A stretch of DNA of 64,000 bases from Eumeta japonica (taxonomy: Eukaryota > Arthropoda > Insecta > Lepidoptera > Psychidae): NCBI GenBank assembly GCA_005406025.1, contig BGZK01000477.1, positions 124,001 to 188,000 of the forward strand, given 5' to 3'. Of this stretch, positions 12,906 to 23,974 are shown piece after piece. Position 1 is the stretch's first letter, and every line of letters starts with the position of its first letter. The notes below the pieces were generated by a model. It was not told where the DNA came from and ran no database searches. It saw only the letters and a program-made list of their open reading frames with translations. The translations under genes and the position numbers were made by a program.

Positions 12906-13735
12906 AAGCACACTCTTATTGACACATTAGCACCAACGTGAAAAGAATTTTCACTTATGAGCTTTTAATTGAAAGAAATGTTAAAGCAAAAAATAAAGTT
13001 ATAGGCATTCATATTGCATTCGACCACCTTTTACTGTACAAATCAAACTTTATATATTTAAAAACGCATCATCCATATATATTTTTGTAGTTAATTACTA
13101 CACGTACTTCAGTCGTTAAGCGGTGCTCACTGAGTACTTTACTTGTCCATTAAAACTTGCCTGGCGATAAAACCAAAATGGAAAAAACAATACCTGCAGA
13201 TATTTCAACAGCCTTCGGCTCATGAATCGATAGATGGAACTGATTTTAAATTTTATCCATGACAATGGTGAATACGTGGAATAATAAAGACAAAAACACT
13301 AAGAAAAAAATTACAAGCATTTGAAAAGGAAACATGCAATTCTGAACTTCAGAATAAACGCAATAAAGATATAACGCGAAGCTTCTTGTCATATCGTCCA
13401 AAGAACATTTGAAAATATGAAAAAAATTGTAAACTAGGAAAATGAAAACTCCACACAAATTAAACTTCAAATTGAGTAGACAGGGAACGGCGAACTCTTA
13501 ATTATCATTTTTAACTTGCAAATGGGCCACCGGCTCGGGCGTGCCGCGCCGAGATGTCGAACAACGAAGAAGCTGCTATTACCTTTTTTATTGGTTTCCT
13601 GTAAAACAATCCTCGACAAAGAATTCATGTTAAAATTACCAAGGTAATAATTATTCTTTTAATAGTTTTAATATTAAGAGCTTTGTAAGTTGTCTACTTA
13701 TTAGTTTTACTTCGCGTGAGGAGTTACTGCTGTGA

Positions 13736-13736
<1 letters not shown>
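12906..13736. other. AT-rich DNA with a small GC-rich patch
   Basis: Mostly AT-rich. At 13505-13570 there is a short GC-rich segment (CCACCGGCTCGGGCGTGCCG) without a frame. The minus-strand ORF at 13246-13470 is Phe/Leu-rich and looks like chance. Confidence 0.5.
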
Positions 13737-13781
<45 letters not shown>

Positions 13782-13785
13782 TTTT
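13737..13785. repeat. (TA)n(TG)n(TATG)n microsatellite
   Basis: TATATA followed by about eleven TG units and TATG/TATT units. Short ORFs over it on both strands are artefacts of the repeat. Confidence 0.95.
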
Positions 13786-13920
13786 AGTGAAAAAGTTGTT
13801 TATGTTAACCCCTTTGTAGCAAATCCCCACCAGGGATTCGCTTCTCAAATCATGTGGAAATTGTTGACAATCTTTAAAGAATACATAATAAAATATAAAT
13901 TTAATAATATAAAGTTAATT

Positions 13921-14010
13921 TATTAATACTGAATTAGTGCGGTCATTTGACATTTTTCATTTCGTATGAAATGATAATTGTCAAACGAGAACACTAATTC
14001 GGTATTCTCA
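13921..14010. repeat. Foldback (hairpin) element, 33-43-base arms
   Basis: The left arm 13931-13963 (starting GAATTAGTGCGGTCATTTGA) pairs with 13968-14000 (ending CACTAATTC) around a 4-base loop, GTAT. About 27 of 33 positions match, and weaker pairing extends the arms to 13921 and 14010. TTTGACA/TGTCAAA cores lie within. The downstream sequence to 14060 repeats TTGTCAAAC and TTTCATATGA motifs. It may be a small MITE or a transcribed hairpin; no target duplication is evident. Confidence 0.6.
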
Positions 14011-14734
14011 ATTTCCATGCTGTGACAATTGTCAAACTGTTTTCATATGACATGCAATATGCACACCCTAGCAGACAACACTGATCATCACACGTTAAAT
14101 TTAGAAGATCTATGGGATGAGTAACACCTTATTTTAATGAAATCACGACTAATAGTCGCCCTGGTGCTCTCCTCTCCTGATTGAAAGGCTTTAAAACTTC
14201 ACTTTTTACGTTTTAAATATTATCAGTATATTCTAATACCTATTAAAACTTTGCAATTTCTATGTAGAAACAATTTTAAATTTCCGCAGGTCATGAGAAT
14301 TGCCAGATTCGTCATTTTGTATATCAAATATTATGGAAATTTCACATTTAAAAATTGTCTCACCTGACAATTTCTACACGGCCCTAGAACCGCCTCCTAG
14401 GTAGCATTGAAATATATTGAGTTGTATTTGGTTTAAACGATCATCACGAGTATTGGCATGTATGACAGGGTGGGTAACTCTAGTATGGAATAAAAAAATT
14501 GATAAATCAAATTGTAATAGTAATATTACGTTGTAGTGTCTATAAAAAGTAGTTTTACCTAAAAAACGGATAGTTAAACATACATCTTCAACCCGTGCAT
14601 AACTTCAAAACTATACGTTTTTGAAAAAAACACGTATTACTAAATGGCATAGTTCTTTATTAGAAATTACTTAAAATTCTATTGAAACAACAAATATTTA
14701 GTGAAAACATACATTAACATTTAAAACAAAAAAC
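14011..14734. other. AT-rich DNA downstream of the decayed transposase-like gene
   Basis: AT-rich sequence with no frame of interest. It probably includes 3' non-coding sequence of the minus-strand element that follows, but I find no terminal inverted repeat. Confidence 0.45.
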
Positions 14735-16965
14735 CTAAACAAATACACATAAAAGGTTATCATAAAAAAAAATATTTTTATACCAAATATCCCGCCTATA
14801 GTCGAATTTCGGCATAACTTTCCTTGAAACAAGTTTTGCATGAATCATTCCGTCCCTTGTTTTTTTATCACATGCCGACATTGCAGCTTCTGTCACTATC
14901 TTTACACTTCGTTCAACCGCTTGTGTATGGCAAGGCAGCCTAAGGAACAACACCCTTTGTCACTTTTTCTCTATTTACTGAATAAGTTCGTCAATTGTTT
15001 TATTTCTTAGAATAGGTGGATCAAACTTGGTTTCATGCCATTTTATTAGAATAATGTAACATTTAGCATCAAAAATAAGTTTAGGCACTTCAAAAGTGCG
15101 TGTTAATTTTCCCATTGTAGCTGAACTACACGCTTTTAGAATTCTTCCAGCTGCAAGTTCTCTTATGTGCTTTTCTCCATCTGTTAACATCACCAATAGT
15201 AAATTTTCAGGGTTAGCAAAATATGCGATTTGTTGAATAACAGGATCTATGACTGCTTTTAATGCACTTGATAAAAATTGCAAACTTTCAATTAATTTCC
15301 AAAGGTGCCGTGATCCGTCTTTGCATGATGAGTGTGTCTTTATTTGGAACCACATAGGGGCATATACTTTTACAAGGTATCGAGCCAAAATAATTAAATT
15401 ATTTGATGGTGTTGGCGTAGAAATTTAAAGACACAAGATACGGTTTGCCTAAGTCAACCAACGGGCATGTGACATTTTTCTAGGTGATTTATTTGATAAG
15501 TCATCTGAACAACTTCCAGCATTACTACTAAGGTAATTGCATACAAATATTTTGGTCTGTGCTTAAATCATCAGATTTTAGCGTTGGTAAATGACGTGGT
15601 ATTGACTCAAATTCAACTACAGCTCGCGTTTCACACTTGTCAAGCATCTTACCAATAGGACCATTGTACGTAGAGAACCAGAAGTATTACCATCCATATA
15701 ATCAAAAATATGCCTCAAAGGCAGGTCATTTAAATGCAACATGCAAATTATCCATTTCAAAGGTCCCTGAAGTCTTTTTTCAAATAGCCTTATGACACCA
15801 CCTAATTCATCCGGATTTGTCACTGTTCCATCGCATCCAATAACCAGTAGGTGAACAGTACTAATATTTGTGGCGAAAAGAATAGCGTTTATTGATATAT
15901 CAATGATCTTTGCAGTACCTTGTAATGACGTCACATACCCTACGTAGATGGACTCCGGTTCTTTAATTACAGAAACGTGTTCTTCAATAACTACTTTCTT
16001 GTACCTTTAGATTCCCTATTTGACTATCTTCAGGGTTTTATTTTTCCGACCATCAAAATATAAAGCAGGCAAGTTTAAAGACGCTTGATTTTTCATAAGC
16101 GCATCACGTGTTTTCCTTCTCTCTCTTCGCAGTTTTGATTTATATTTAACGATATCTGACGAAAGCTCGTGTAAAACTGTAGAAGCAATTGCAGTACCAG
16201 CTCTTTCGGATACTCCAAAACGGTCACATATTTGCGACAACAACGGTAAACTTTTCAAGCTTTTGTTATTTTCCATAGTTCCTGAGGTAGAAGGTAAGGG
16301 CTCTTTTATAATTTTGTGTAGCTTTTCCGGAAATGAAACACTAGTTTCAGAATCACCACTTGTTGATAACGATAATTCTTGTTCTGGCATTTTGGATGGG
16401 TTGTTATCGCTCTTCAGACTGATTTTTGTTGGAGCTTGCTTTCGAACAAACTTTTTTTGTTAACTTTTTGTTCGATTGCGATCAATGCCACCGATTCTCA
16501 TTTTTCTCTCACCCCGTTGATCAATCAAAAAATCGTGTTCTTCTTTAGGAACTTTAACTTCTTTGGGACAATTGCATTGACTTAATATCGTGCATTTATA
16601 TAAACAAATATCAACAAAATTTCGCTTTACTGCAAGATTTCAGTTTTTTCTCAGTTGATAAACCTTTTCAATGATTTCATAATATTTTTGAATTGAGAAT
16701 TATAAGCTTTCAGGACCTAAATGACTCTTGTATATAAGACTATTGGGATTGATAACTTTTGCCATACTCCTTCAAATTTCTGGGTTACAATTTCTGCAAT
16801 TTCGGAAAATGCGGGCTCTATATTACTGCCATTTTTAGTTTTCACCTGTAGTCTATTACACTCGTAACATTTCGTGACGTCCTGGTATGTTCATAAAACG
16901 TTTTCTTTTATATCTTCTATAGTTCCAAATATAGGGCAACTGTATGACTGTCTATTATTTGACAT
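14735..16965 (-). pseudogene. Decayed transposase-like gene of an unnamed family
   Basis: About 720 codons can be followed on the minus strand from ATG at 16965 through several frames. Landmarks in order: MSNNRQSYSCPIFG start; CYECNRLQV (about 16850); a Cys cluster C-x3-C-x5-C-x-C within DICLYKCTILSQCNC (about 16600); PKEEHDFLIDQRGERK; RFGVSERAGTAIAS and KLRRERRKTR (16016-16390); HLLVIGCDGT then CMLHLNDLPLRH (15617-15934); DDLSTDQ (about 15560); VKVYAPMWFQIKTH and KVIDPVIQ (14975-15388); and LPCHTQAVERSVKIVTEA (14735-14953). I recognise this order as a repeated family of uncharacterised proteins in arthropods and cnidarians, whose name I do not know. The Cys cluster and C-x2-H-like motif suggest an RNase H-fold transposase, which is inference. 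At least seven stops and several frameshifts make it dead. No introns or terminal repeats are visible. Confidence 0.7.
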
Positions 16966-17394
16966 GATGGAAAAATGTAACTTCTAAGTTCTAAAAAAAA
17001 ATTACAAAATTTACAAACCTCCTACACAAAAGATACATATACATTGTATATGTATATCAACATCTATATATTTAAACTTGAAAAATATGTTTTCCCTATT
17101 CATAATTGTAATTTTTTTTTTCAATTTTTATATGAAACATTTTAAAAATAATGATTTACAGGAATCTATACTAAATTAAAAGGAACTAATATCAATCATA
17201 TTTTATTGTTTTTAATGGTGGTAATTGATAATCAAAACAATATTTTTGAGCATTTGAATTAAATTCTATTCATTTATACGAACATGATAGTATAACATCT
17301 GTCGGGTACAACTACTTTTATTACAAATTCATATCAAATTTACGTATTACCAATATTTACAATAAAATAAAAAAGCATGTTACCTTTATCCATC
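16966..17394. other. AT-rich DNA upstream of the decayed gene
   Basis: AT-rich with a near-perfect palindrome, GATACATATACATTGTATATGTATATC, at about 17030-17060. No promoter, terminal repeat or gene is identifiable. Confidence 0.5.
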
Positions 17395-17600
17395 GTGAGT
17401 ATGCACGAGGCTAGGAGATATTGTTGCCTCACTTGTGTACATTTAACACGCTCCTTGCCGACCCTTCCATCAGACATATTCACTTTGGATAATTCTTTAG
17501 CCAGTGTAGATTCTTGTCCTTTCTAGATAGCCAAACCACATCAACATCCTCGTATACACTCTAACCACTGGACAGTCTTTCAAACCGTTCTCCACCGGTA
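17395..17600 (-). mobile_element. RTE-like LINE remnant, C-terminal fragment
   Basis: On the minus strand the sequence reads MLMWFGYLERTR followed by KNYPK/SEYV and KGRQGAC-like residues in alternating frames. This matches the WFGHLERMNES ... GKGRPRK segment that ends the reverse transcriptase of the LINE family seen at 29.3, 30.5, 48.6 and 52.1 kb. It is short, frameshifted and 5'-truncated. It is the most diverged of the five copies. Confidence 0.5.
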
Positions 17601-18289
17601 TCATATGCCATATAAGTTTTTATAAGCAGAAAATATTTCGTTCAGTGTAAATATATTGGCTCTATATGATAAAAGAAATATTTGTAACGACTCAAATAGC
17701 TATTTTTGCCTAGTTTCCTTATTCTTACATATTAATAAATAAACTATTAATAAATGCACGCAAATACAATGAAACGCACTGATAAACTATTAATTTGAAG
17801 TGGTACGTAACGCCCCATAATCCGCGTACACCTTGCTACTATGTACTAAACAGGCGAATGTTTGCTTATATGAAATCTAGGATTAACTTCAAAATATCCA
17901 TCAGGCATTTTGCAATGTTTGTATAGATTAAGATACGTAAAAAAATTGGATGCTTAAATCTGTCATATTTGTATATAAAACGTAAATCTGTGTTTTAAAT
18001 GAGGTATCTTTGCTATTTTTTTTTTTTGCTGTAAAAGTTAATGAATCATGTAACGGCAACTGACACAATAATGTCGATGACATGACGAATCGGATCACTT
18101 TGACATGTTTTGTATTTTCCGAGAAAAAAATAATAAAGCGTAACCGAAAAAATCGTTTCTTAAGAATTTTGTAAGAAGAAACTTATAACGTTTAAGAAAC
18201 CCCGTGTCCTCATAGAACATTCTAGTCTTGCCATATCGACAAATTGAACTTTCTGCGCACAACGAATTCAAATACACATTAAGCACATC
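17601..18289. other. AT-rich intergenic DNA
   Basis: AT-rich with poly-T runs; no supported feature. The 63-residue minus frame at 18095-18286 has no domain. Confidence 0.6.
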
Positions 18290-18520
18290 AATTACCCGGA
18301 TTGGTGGGTTGAAATAGCATAAAAAATCGGCTCGTTTACCTCTTTTAAGGTTGCTGAGGAGTTATTTATTGGAGGGCCGAAACCGGAGTGCCTAATGAGT
18401 GCGTCCCGCCCCTCGCCCGGCCGCCCAGCCCTCCGCCAGTGCGCGATACAAATGACGTCCATACGCGTGTTATGTGCAACTTCTTTACAGTTGATTGAAA
18501 GTGGGCGATCGCTATTTCTG
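18290..18520. other. GC-rich candidate regulatory block
   Basis: A compact high-complexity block (TTATTTATTGGAGGGCC, CCTAATGAGTGC, CCGCCCCTCGCCCGGCC) stands out from the AT-rich flanks. A 94-residue minus frame overlaps it but lacks a domain. AT-rich TTTAT/TAAT cores flanked by GC sequence resemble other blocks here. Candidate conserved non-coding element. Confidence 0.4.
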
Positions 18521-18905
18521 TATTGATCTGCATTTATTTCTATATGTATAATAAAAGCTATATTTTCTTTGACCACACATCAGTATCTTTGACTTTGACT
18601 ATTCGACGCGGAATCGTTTATACACGGTTTTAAGATATTTATTTTTTGAGCTCCTTATAACACTTATTACTTCTTTAGGTACATTAGGAAAATCTGATCG
18701 GAGTGTATTTCAGCACGTAACGTGCTAATTTAACATATACTTCCAATTGGTTCAACCGAGTACCAAGACAGCACACACGGAAGGCAGTACAATAACATAT
18801 ATTTTATAACTGATTTAATAGCGGCGTGGCGTGTCCTAAGAAAAATGCACTTACCCCAAAAAAATTTTATTTACGCTAAAGAAATATAACTTCTAATTCA
18901 ATCTA
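18521..18905. other. AT-rich intergenic DNA
   Basis: AT-rich sequence with no gene or repeat that I recognise. Confidence 0.6.
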
Positions 18906-18950
18906 TTTTCATAACCCATAACGTCCAGCGAAGCGAGCAGGTGGCGCTAG
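18906..18950 (+). mobile_element. Possible degraded Helitron 3' end
   Basis: The sequence CCAGCGAAGCGAGCAGGTGG is followed by CGCTAG and then T, ending at 18950. GC-rich AAGCGAG-type sequence before a CTAG|T terminus is the layout of lepidopteran Helitron 3' ends. The hairpin is poor and no 5' end was found, so this is weak. Confidence 0.3.
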
Positions 18951-19789
18951 TATAATTGTAATGTGGAACTGAAAAACCCCAGCTTTGGTCATATTATAAG
19001 TTTATTGAGACCTAAGTTCTTGATCCATTTGGTTTTGTAGCCATCCATATATACTAAGTTTAATAGCGACTAAATTTCTATAATATTCAACAATAAATAC
19101 TGCTTATGGTAAATATATTAAATGACCAATATTAAAGGAAAGTTACTAACTTTTTTTTTATAATGTTACAATGTGAAAATTACGTAGGTAAGTGTAGTCA
19201 AACTCAGAGTTGAAATTTGATTTTACTGACTGATATTTCCACGATATTTCCAACAAATGGAAACCACTTTCGTGCGCCAAAAGTGATAACGACACATATT
19301 GAAGTAAATTTTACGTACATTTCTAATGGCGATCAAATTGTTTCCACCAAACTATAAATCGTAAAAATAAGTTTCTTTTTGCTCTCCTCGTAAGTTTAAT
19401 TCAAACATGAATGAAGTAATTTTGTATGCTAATTGAAGTATGCAAAATGATATTTTTTTAACAAAAAAAAATAAAACTTTAAATTATATGTAGTTCATTA
19501 AGATCCACGCTCGTTAAGATGACTGAGAAATTAAGACGTTGTACTGACTCTCGAATCAATTCACTGGATTAATCTTGTCAACACATTGAAAGATGAAATA
19601 ATATATTACATACATGAATTAAAACATAAGCAGCAATAGACGTGACTCTCGTTCGTCAATTTCATTTGAAATTAAAATTAAAAAAAAAATAAATGGCGAA
19701 ACTCGATTTTTTTGTAAAACAAATGTATATTCACCAACATCAGTGCACCATCTTTTTCAGAACCGATTCAACCCTTACAAAAGGAAAAA
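18951..19789. other. AT-rich intergenic DNA
   Basis: AT-rich with A and T runs; nothing supported. Confidence 0.6.
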
Positions 19790-20060
19790 AGGATAGCGTG
19801 ACAACCACCAATATGCTTCACCGACGGACACTTCGATGACCATAAATAAGGCTCGTAAAAACGGGACGTGTGGCTCTTGTCATCGCGCGTAATGAAGACC
19901 CTTTTAATGGCTTTCACAAATATTCCGTCCGTTAAAATAAACGGGCCGATGATTCTGCGTCCCCTAAATTAATGATTGTCAACGGAAGGTCACCCGCTAC
20001 CCCCCCTCCATATACCATTGGTTATGACGACTATGGCAACGTCGATTATGGGATAACGGT
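19790..20060. other. Balanced-composition candidate regulatory block
   Basis: High-complexity sequence with many octamer-like AT cores in GC context (CCATAAATAAGGC, GCGCGTAATGAAG, CCGTTAAAATAAACGGGCC, CCTAAATTAATGATTG). There is no convincing frame. The density of such motifs fits a developmental enhancer, which is inference. Confidence 0.4.
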
Positions 20061-21949
20061 TTGTTTTCGGTGTGTTTCGCGTATATTTTAACTTCGCGCG
20101 AAATCAATTCGTCATTGCACACATGCGTGAATGGGTGGACACGTCGTTTTTAGAGTTAGTTTCTGGAGACAGGAAGATCGTCTTCCATATCAGTCCGCTG
20201 ATAGACTTACAGATTGATACATACAACAAAACTTTATATGCTAATAAAAATATCATGGATAAGTATTACAACCGACTAACAGCGATCAGAAAATAATTAC
20301 TGACATACTCATTATTTAAGTTCAGGTTGTAATTTCATTAATTAAAACAAGCGTGTCATAAGACGAGGTAATGGTTCTCGAGCCCCAAGCTTGAAAACGA
20401 AAATTCTCATTTTGTTTTATGTAGTTAGTTAAGTAATTTCGCTTGTATCACTTGACTACTATAAATTGTGCAAATTTCAAATCGTTTCTTTCCACATAGT
20501 TCGCGGTGGTAAAAATAAAACAAGCTTTAATACTTTTTCATTTTCTTATGAACAACCAAATATTTCATTTTCTCTGACCTTTGAAGGACTATTAATTTAG
20601 TTTAAGAACATAAAATTCAAGTTTTTATTTTCTTCTTTTTACCGAGATAATTATTTCAATGAAGCATATTAGTGATAGCGTAAACTCGACTACATGCCCC
20701 TTGACCGCGCTCACTGCAATTCATCTGCGGATTCCACAAATTACAGAATTCCAATTATTTAAAGAATATTTTGATTTATTTATTGAACAGTATTTACTTA
20801 GCAACACATATTGATGAAAAGGTGAAACTTTTTAATTCATTTCTTGTCCACCATTTAAATCACGAGGAAGACATAAAATAAATGAAATAATAGATAAGAT
20901 GTTTAACTATCAGTTCAAAATTTGGAAAAGTCTTATTTGTTTCTTCATCTAGTCATTAAAACACTTATTATATTTTTTAACGTGATTTACCAGACATTAA
21001 GAGAAAATCAAAGAAGTAGAAATTATATTTATTGATTAAAATTATATTAAATAAATAACGTTATAATATCAAGTAAATAAAAATAATTATAACGATGAAA
21101 AATTTATTAAGTGCAATATAATAATACTGTAACGATAGTAAGCTAAAGACTTGTTAAGTTACTCTAACTTTAAATTTAGCAAAATTTTCATATAGAATTT
21201 TATACCCTATAAAATGGGAACTGTTTCGTTTTCCCCATCAAAAGATTCCTCAATGAAATTGAATTTTATAATAAAAAGTAAAATTAATGATAAAAAGGTA
21301 TTATCAGTCTAGAATTAAAGTCGTGATTATTTTGGCGAGGGTCCTACATTCTGAGGTCATGCTAATTAAAATTTTATTTTACATTACGTTATAATTCAAT
21401 TCACTTACATTATATTATACCCACAATAAGAGCACTATAATATAGATATTAGAAAAACGAAATACAACCTCACGAAAATCATCCCTCTAAAGAAAGATTT
21501 ATTAAAGATCTTATAATAATAATAACGACTTTGGAATGGCTGAACAGATCACGATGCGGCTTTTCCTGTTAGTTATTGGAGCGAGTTTATGGTATCTACA
21601 TTTTTTTTTGTCAATTCAATTGATCATTTATGGTCTTGAGAGAATAATTAAGAACCGTTATGGTTCAGTCTATTTAGGAACAAAACGATATTGGAAAAAA
21701 TCAGGAACGAAAGTGAGACGGAGGGAGCACTACAGCCGGTGTGCGGGATCGAGCATGGGAACCGCGACGCCATAGCTACTATTATTATGTAACTATTTTA
21801 TAATTTTTAATTAAATCACTGACCTGATTCATGGGATTGTCAAGAGAAATGGCTTGCATCCTGAAGGCGATCATGTATTACTTTTTATTATAGGAAATAT
21901 CTGAAAATTACATGCTTATAAAGACAAAAAAGAGACATATATCAACGCA
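20061..21949. other. AT-rich intergenic DNA, right part possibly Helitron-derived
   Basis: AT-rich. The frames at 20072-20296 (74 residues) and 21536-21775 (79 residues) have no recognised domain. The last few hundred bases may be the body of the non-autonomous Helitron whose 3' end follows, but no TC...5' terminus was recognised. Confidence 0.45.
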
Positions 21950-22010
21950 GCAAACGAAATAAACGCGACGAGCTTAATCCTCGCAGGTGATGCCGCGAGC
22001 GGATAACTAG
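21950..22010 (+). mobile_element. Non-autonomous Helitron 3' end (lepidopteran type)
   Basis: The sequence CTCGCAGGTGATGCCGCGAG forms a short stem (CTCGC/GCGAG). It is followed by CGGATAACTAG, ending at 22010, and then T. This hairpin plus CTAG|T is the diagnostic Helitron 3' terminus, and the GCCGCGAGCGGATAACTAGT wording is close to the ends of abundant lepidopteran Helitrons. The 5' end is not identified, so only the terminus is annotated. Confidence 0.65.
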
Positions 22011-22204
22011 TATAATATAAATAAAGTTTTAATAATATACACTTCTTTCTCTTATTTTCTTTCTTTCTTCTAGATTTTCTCTAAACTAGATTGTTTTTAT
22101 GAAAAAGAAACAAATCAATTATGACAGAGTTTAGAGGAAAATTGTTCATAGTTTGATTTCGCTGAAATTGAAAATCCACCGAGGTTAACGTAGGATAAGT
22201 TTGA

Positions 22205-22680
22205 ACTGAGTGCAGGCCGCTTCATCGAATTAGCTTTGCTTTCTGTCACAATTGTGTTAAGCTGGGAGTGTTAAGGGGGCAGTGTTTAGGGGGATGAACG
22301 GGGTCGCATTTAATTCAATACCTCGCCCGAACACCCCGGGTCGTGATGTACTATTGTTTGAGGCTGCTCTACAAGAATTGTACGTTATAGTGGATGGTTT
22401 GACGTTATTTGTTATAGATAGATATTCTATCGATAAATATAATTTGGGTATAATTTATCGTAACCAAACTTCATCACCCTGTGCCATTCCTCGAAAAAAA
22501 GTCGCTGATGTCACACGTTCTCATCGCAGTGGGATGGTCGGTCATACGATCGCTCGTCATCTCAAACTCGCACCGAACCAGCTTACAGAGATCTTAAGGT
22601 CCACGCCCCTAAATATTAAATTAAAAAATGGCTGGAGGATACGTTTAAGCAGTAGGTGGGGGGATTGAATCTGACAAAAT
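22205..22680. other. High-complexity candidate regulatory block
   Basis: Balanced composition with G-runs at both ends (AGGGGGCAGTG near 22273, GGTGGGGGGATTG near 22655). A 128-residue plus frame (22282-22668) spans most of it and reads MFRGMNGVAFNSIPRPNT onward, but I recognise no domain and there is no upstream gene. It could be a conserved element, or less likely a coding exon. Confidence 0.35.
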
Positions 22681-23974
22681 AACAACATTAACTAGAAAAA
22701 ACTGCATACTTAAAACGGAAGGTGTCATAGCAAATTGGCTACATTGCTTCTTCAAGAAAAGTAGTAGTAGTAAGTGATAAAACGGAGTGGAGATCTAAAG
22801 ACCATGTGTTTGTCCCTATACTTAAGGTTCTCGTAACATATGTAGGTACGTAAATTGGACTGTAAGAGGTATCAGAGGACACGGATTACTGTTTTTACTT
22901 GAGTATTTTTATATCAACTTTTATTTTCTCACATGAGGCATTGAAGCACATGACCCGAAAATCAACCCCCTGACGTGGTAGGAATAGAATGGATAACGAA
23001 TCAAAAGCTCTTAAAACTAAGATGTACAAATGCACACGCAGTATTTTCTAAAACTAATCTTAAAGTAACATTTTGTTCTTTAAATAAACGTTTTGGGTAC
23101 TTCGAGTTATTTACTTACTGCTATGACGCTTCATAGAATCGTATTTATTTTTTATTTAAAATTACGCCCTAAAAATGCCATTTGACCCTTAAGCTGACAA
23201 TATTAGAAGGATGTTTGTTTAAATATTTGAAGATTCGAACACTGTGTTTTGTCAAACTATTCTAATTAATGAAATCAAAAGTTTTCTATTTCGATTTATG
23301 TTTCATAATCAATAATAGTTTAACGAATATCCATAGCGATTGTCTTGGAAGAATATAGTACATATTCTTATTTATTTTCGATTGGAGCATAAGTTCGTAT
23401 TCTTATAGATGAAAATAATATGTATTTTATTATGATTAAATAATTTATTGCTCATAGGATAGCAAAAACATTTTGAACAATAAATTGTAATGAACTATAT
23501 AGATATAGTATCCTTGGAGACCAGAAAAAATACAGAATATACGAAGTTGAAAATTCGTCTGTTGACGTAGCTAAAGCAAACTTTTTGTTTCAATGTTTGT
23601 TGTTTTATCGAACCGAAATTGCTCAACGGATTTCGATGAAAAAATATTGTCTGTTCTTTTTTGTCTCTGGTTTGCATTGTATAGAGAAAAGTAATGATTG
23701 CGAACTTAATATTTATGAATCTAAATATTCCTTATTATCATGCAATTAACAAACACCTTAGACTAGTTTAAAGAAATTATATGCTTATCAAAGTTTAAAT
23801 TATAATTATTCAATAATGATAAATCTTAACATATTTCTCTTAATACACAAAATATATCCTAGGATATAATATTCAGACTACATAAACATATAGGGCTACA
23901 AATTACTTTAATGACTTATCTAAAGGATATAAACAAATTAAAGAATAATTATAAAATACTAAAAATTACTGAAT
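22681..23974. other. AT-rich intergenic DNA
   Basis: AT-rich sequence; no supported gene or repeat. The minus frame at 23495-23677 has no domain. Confidence 0.6.

Noticed and set aside
21341..21360. TCCTACATTCTGAGG as the 5' end of the non-autonomous Helitron at 22010
   Set aside because: Only the first five bases match the usual start and the following sequence does not, so the 5' end was left undefined.
22282..22668. 128-residue plus ORF as a gene
   Set aside because: No recognisable domain, no promoter or splice support; more likely a conserved element or chance.
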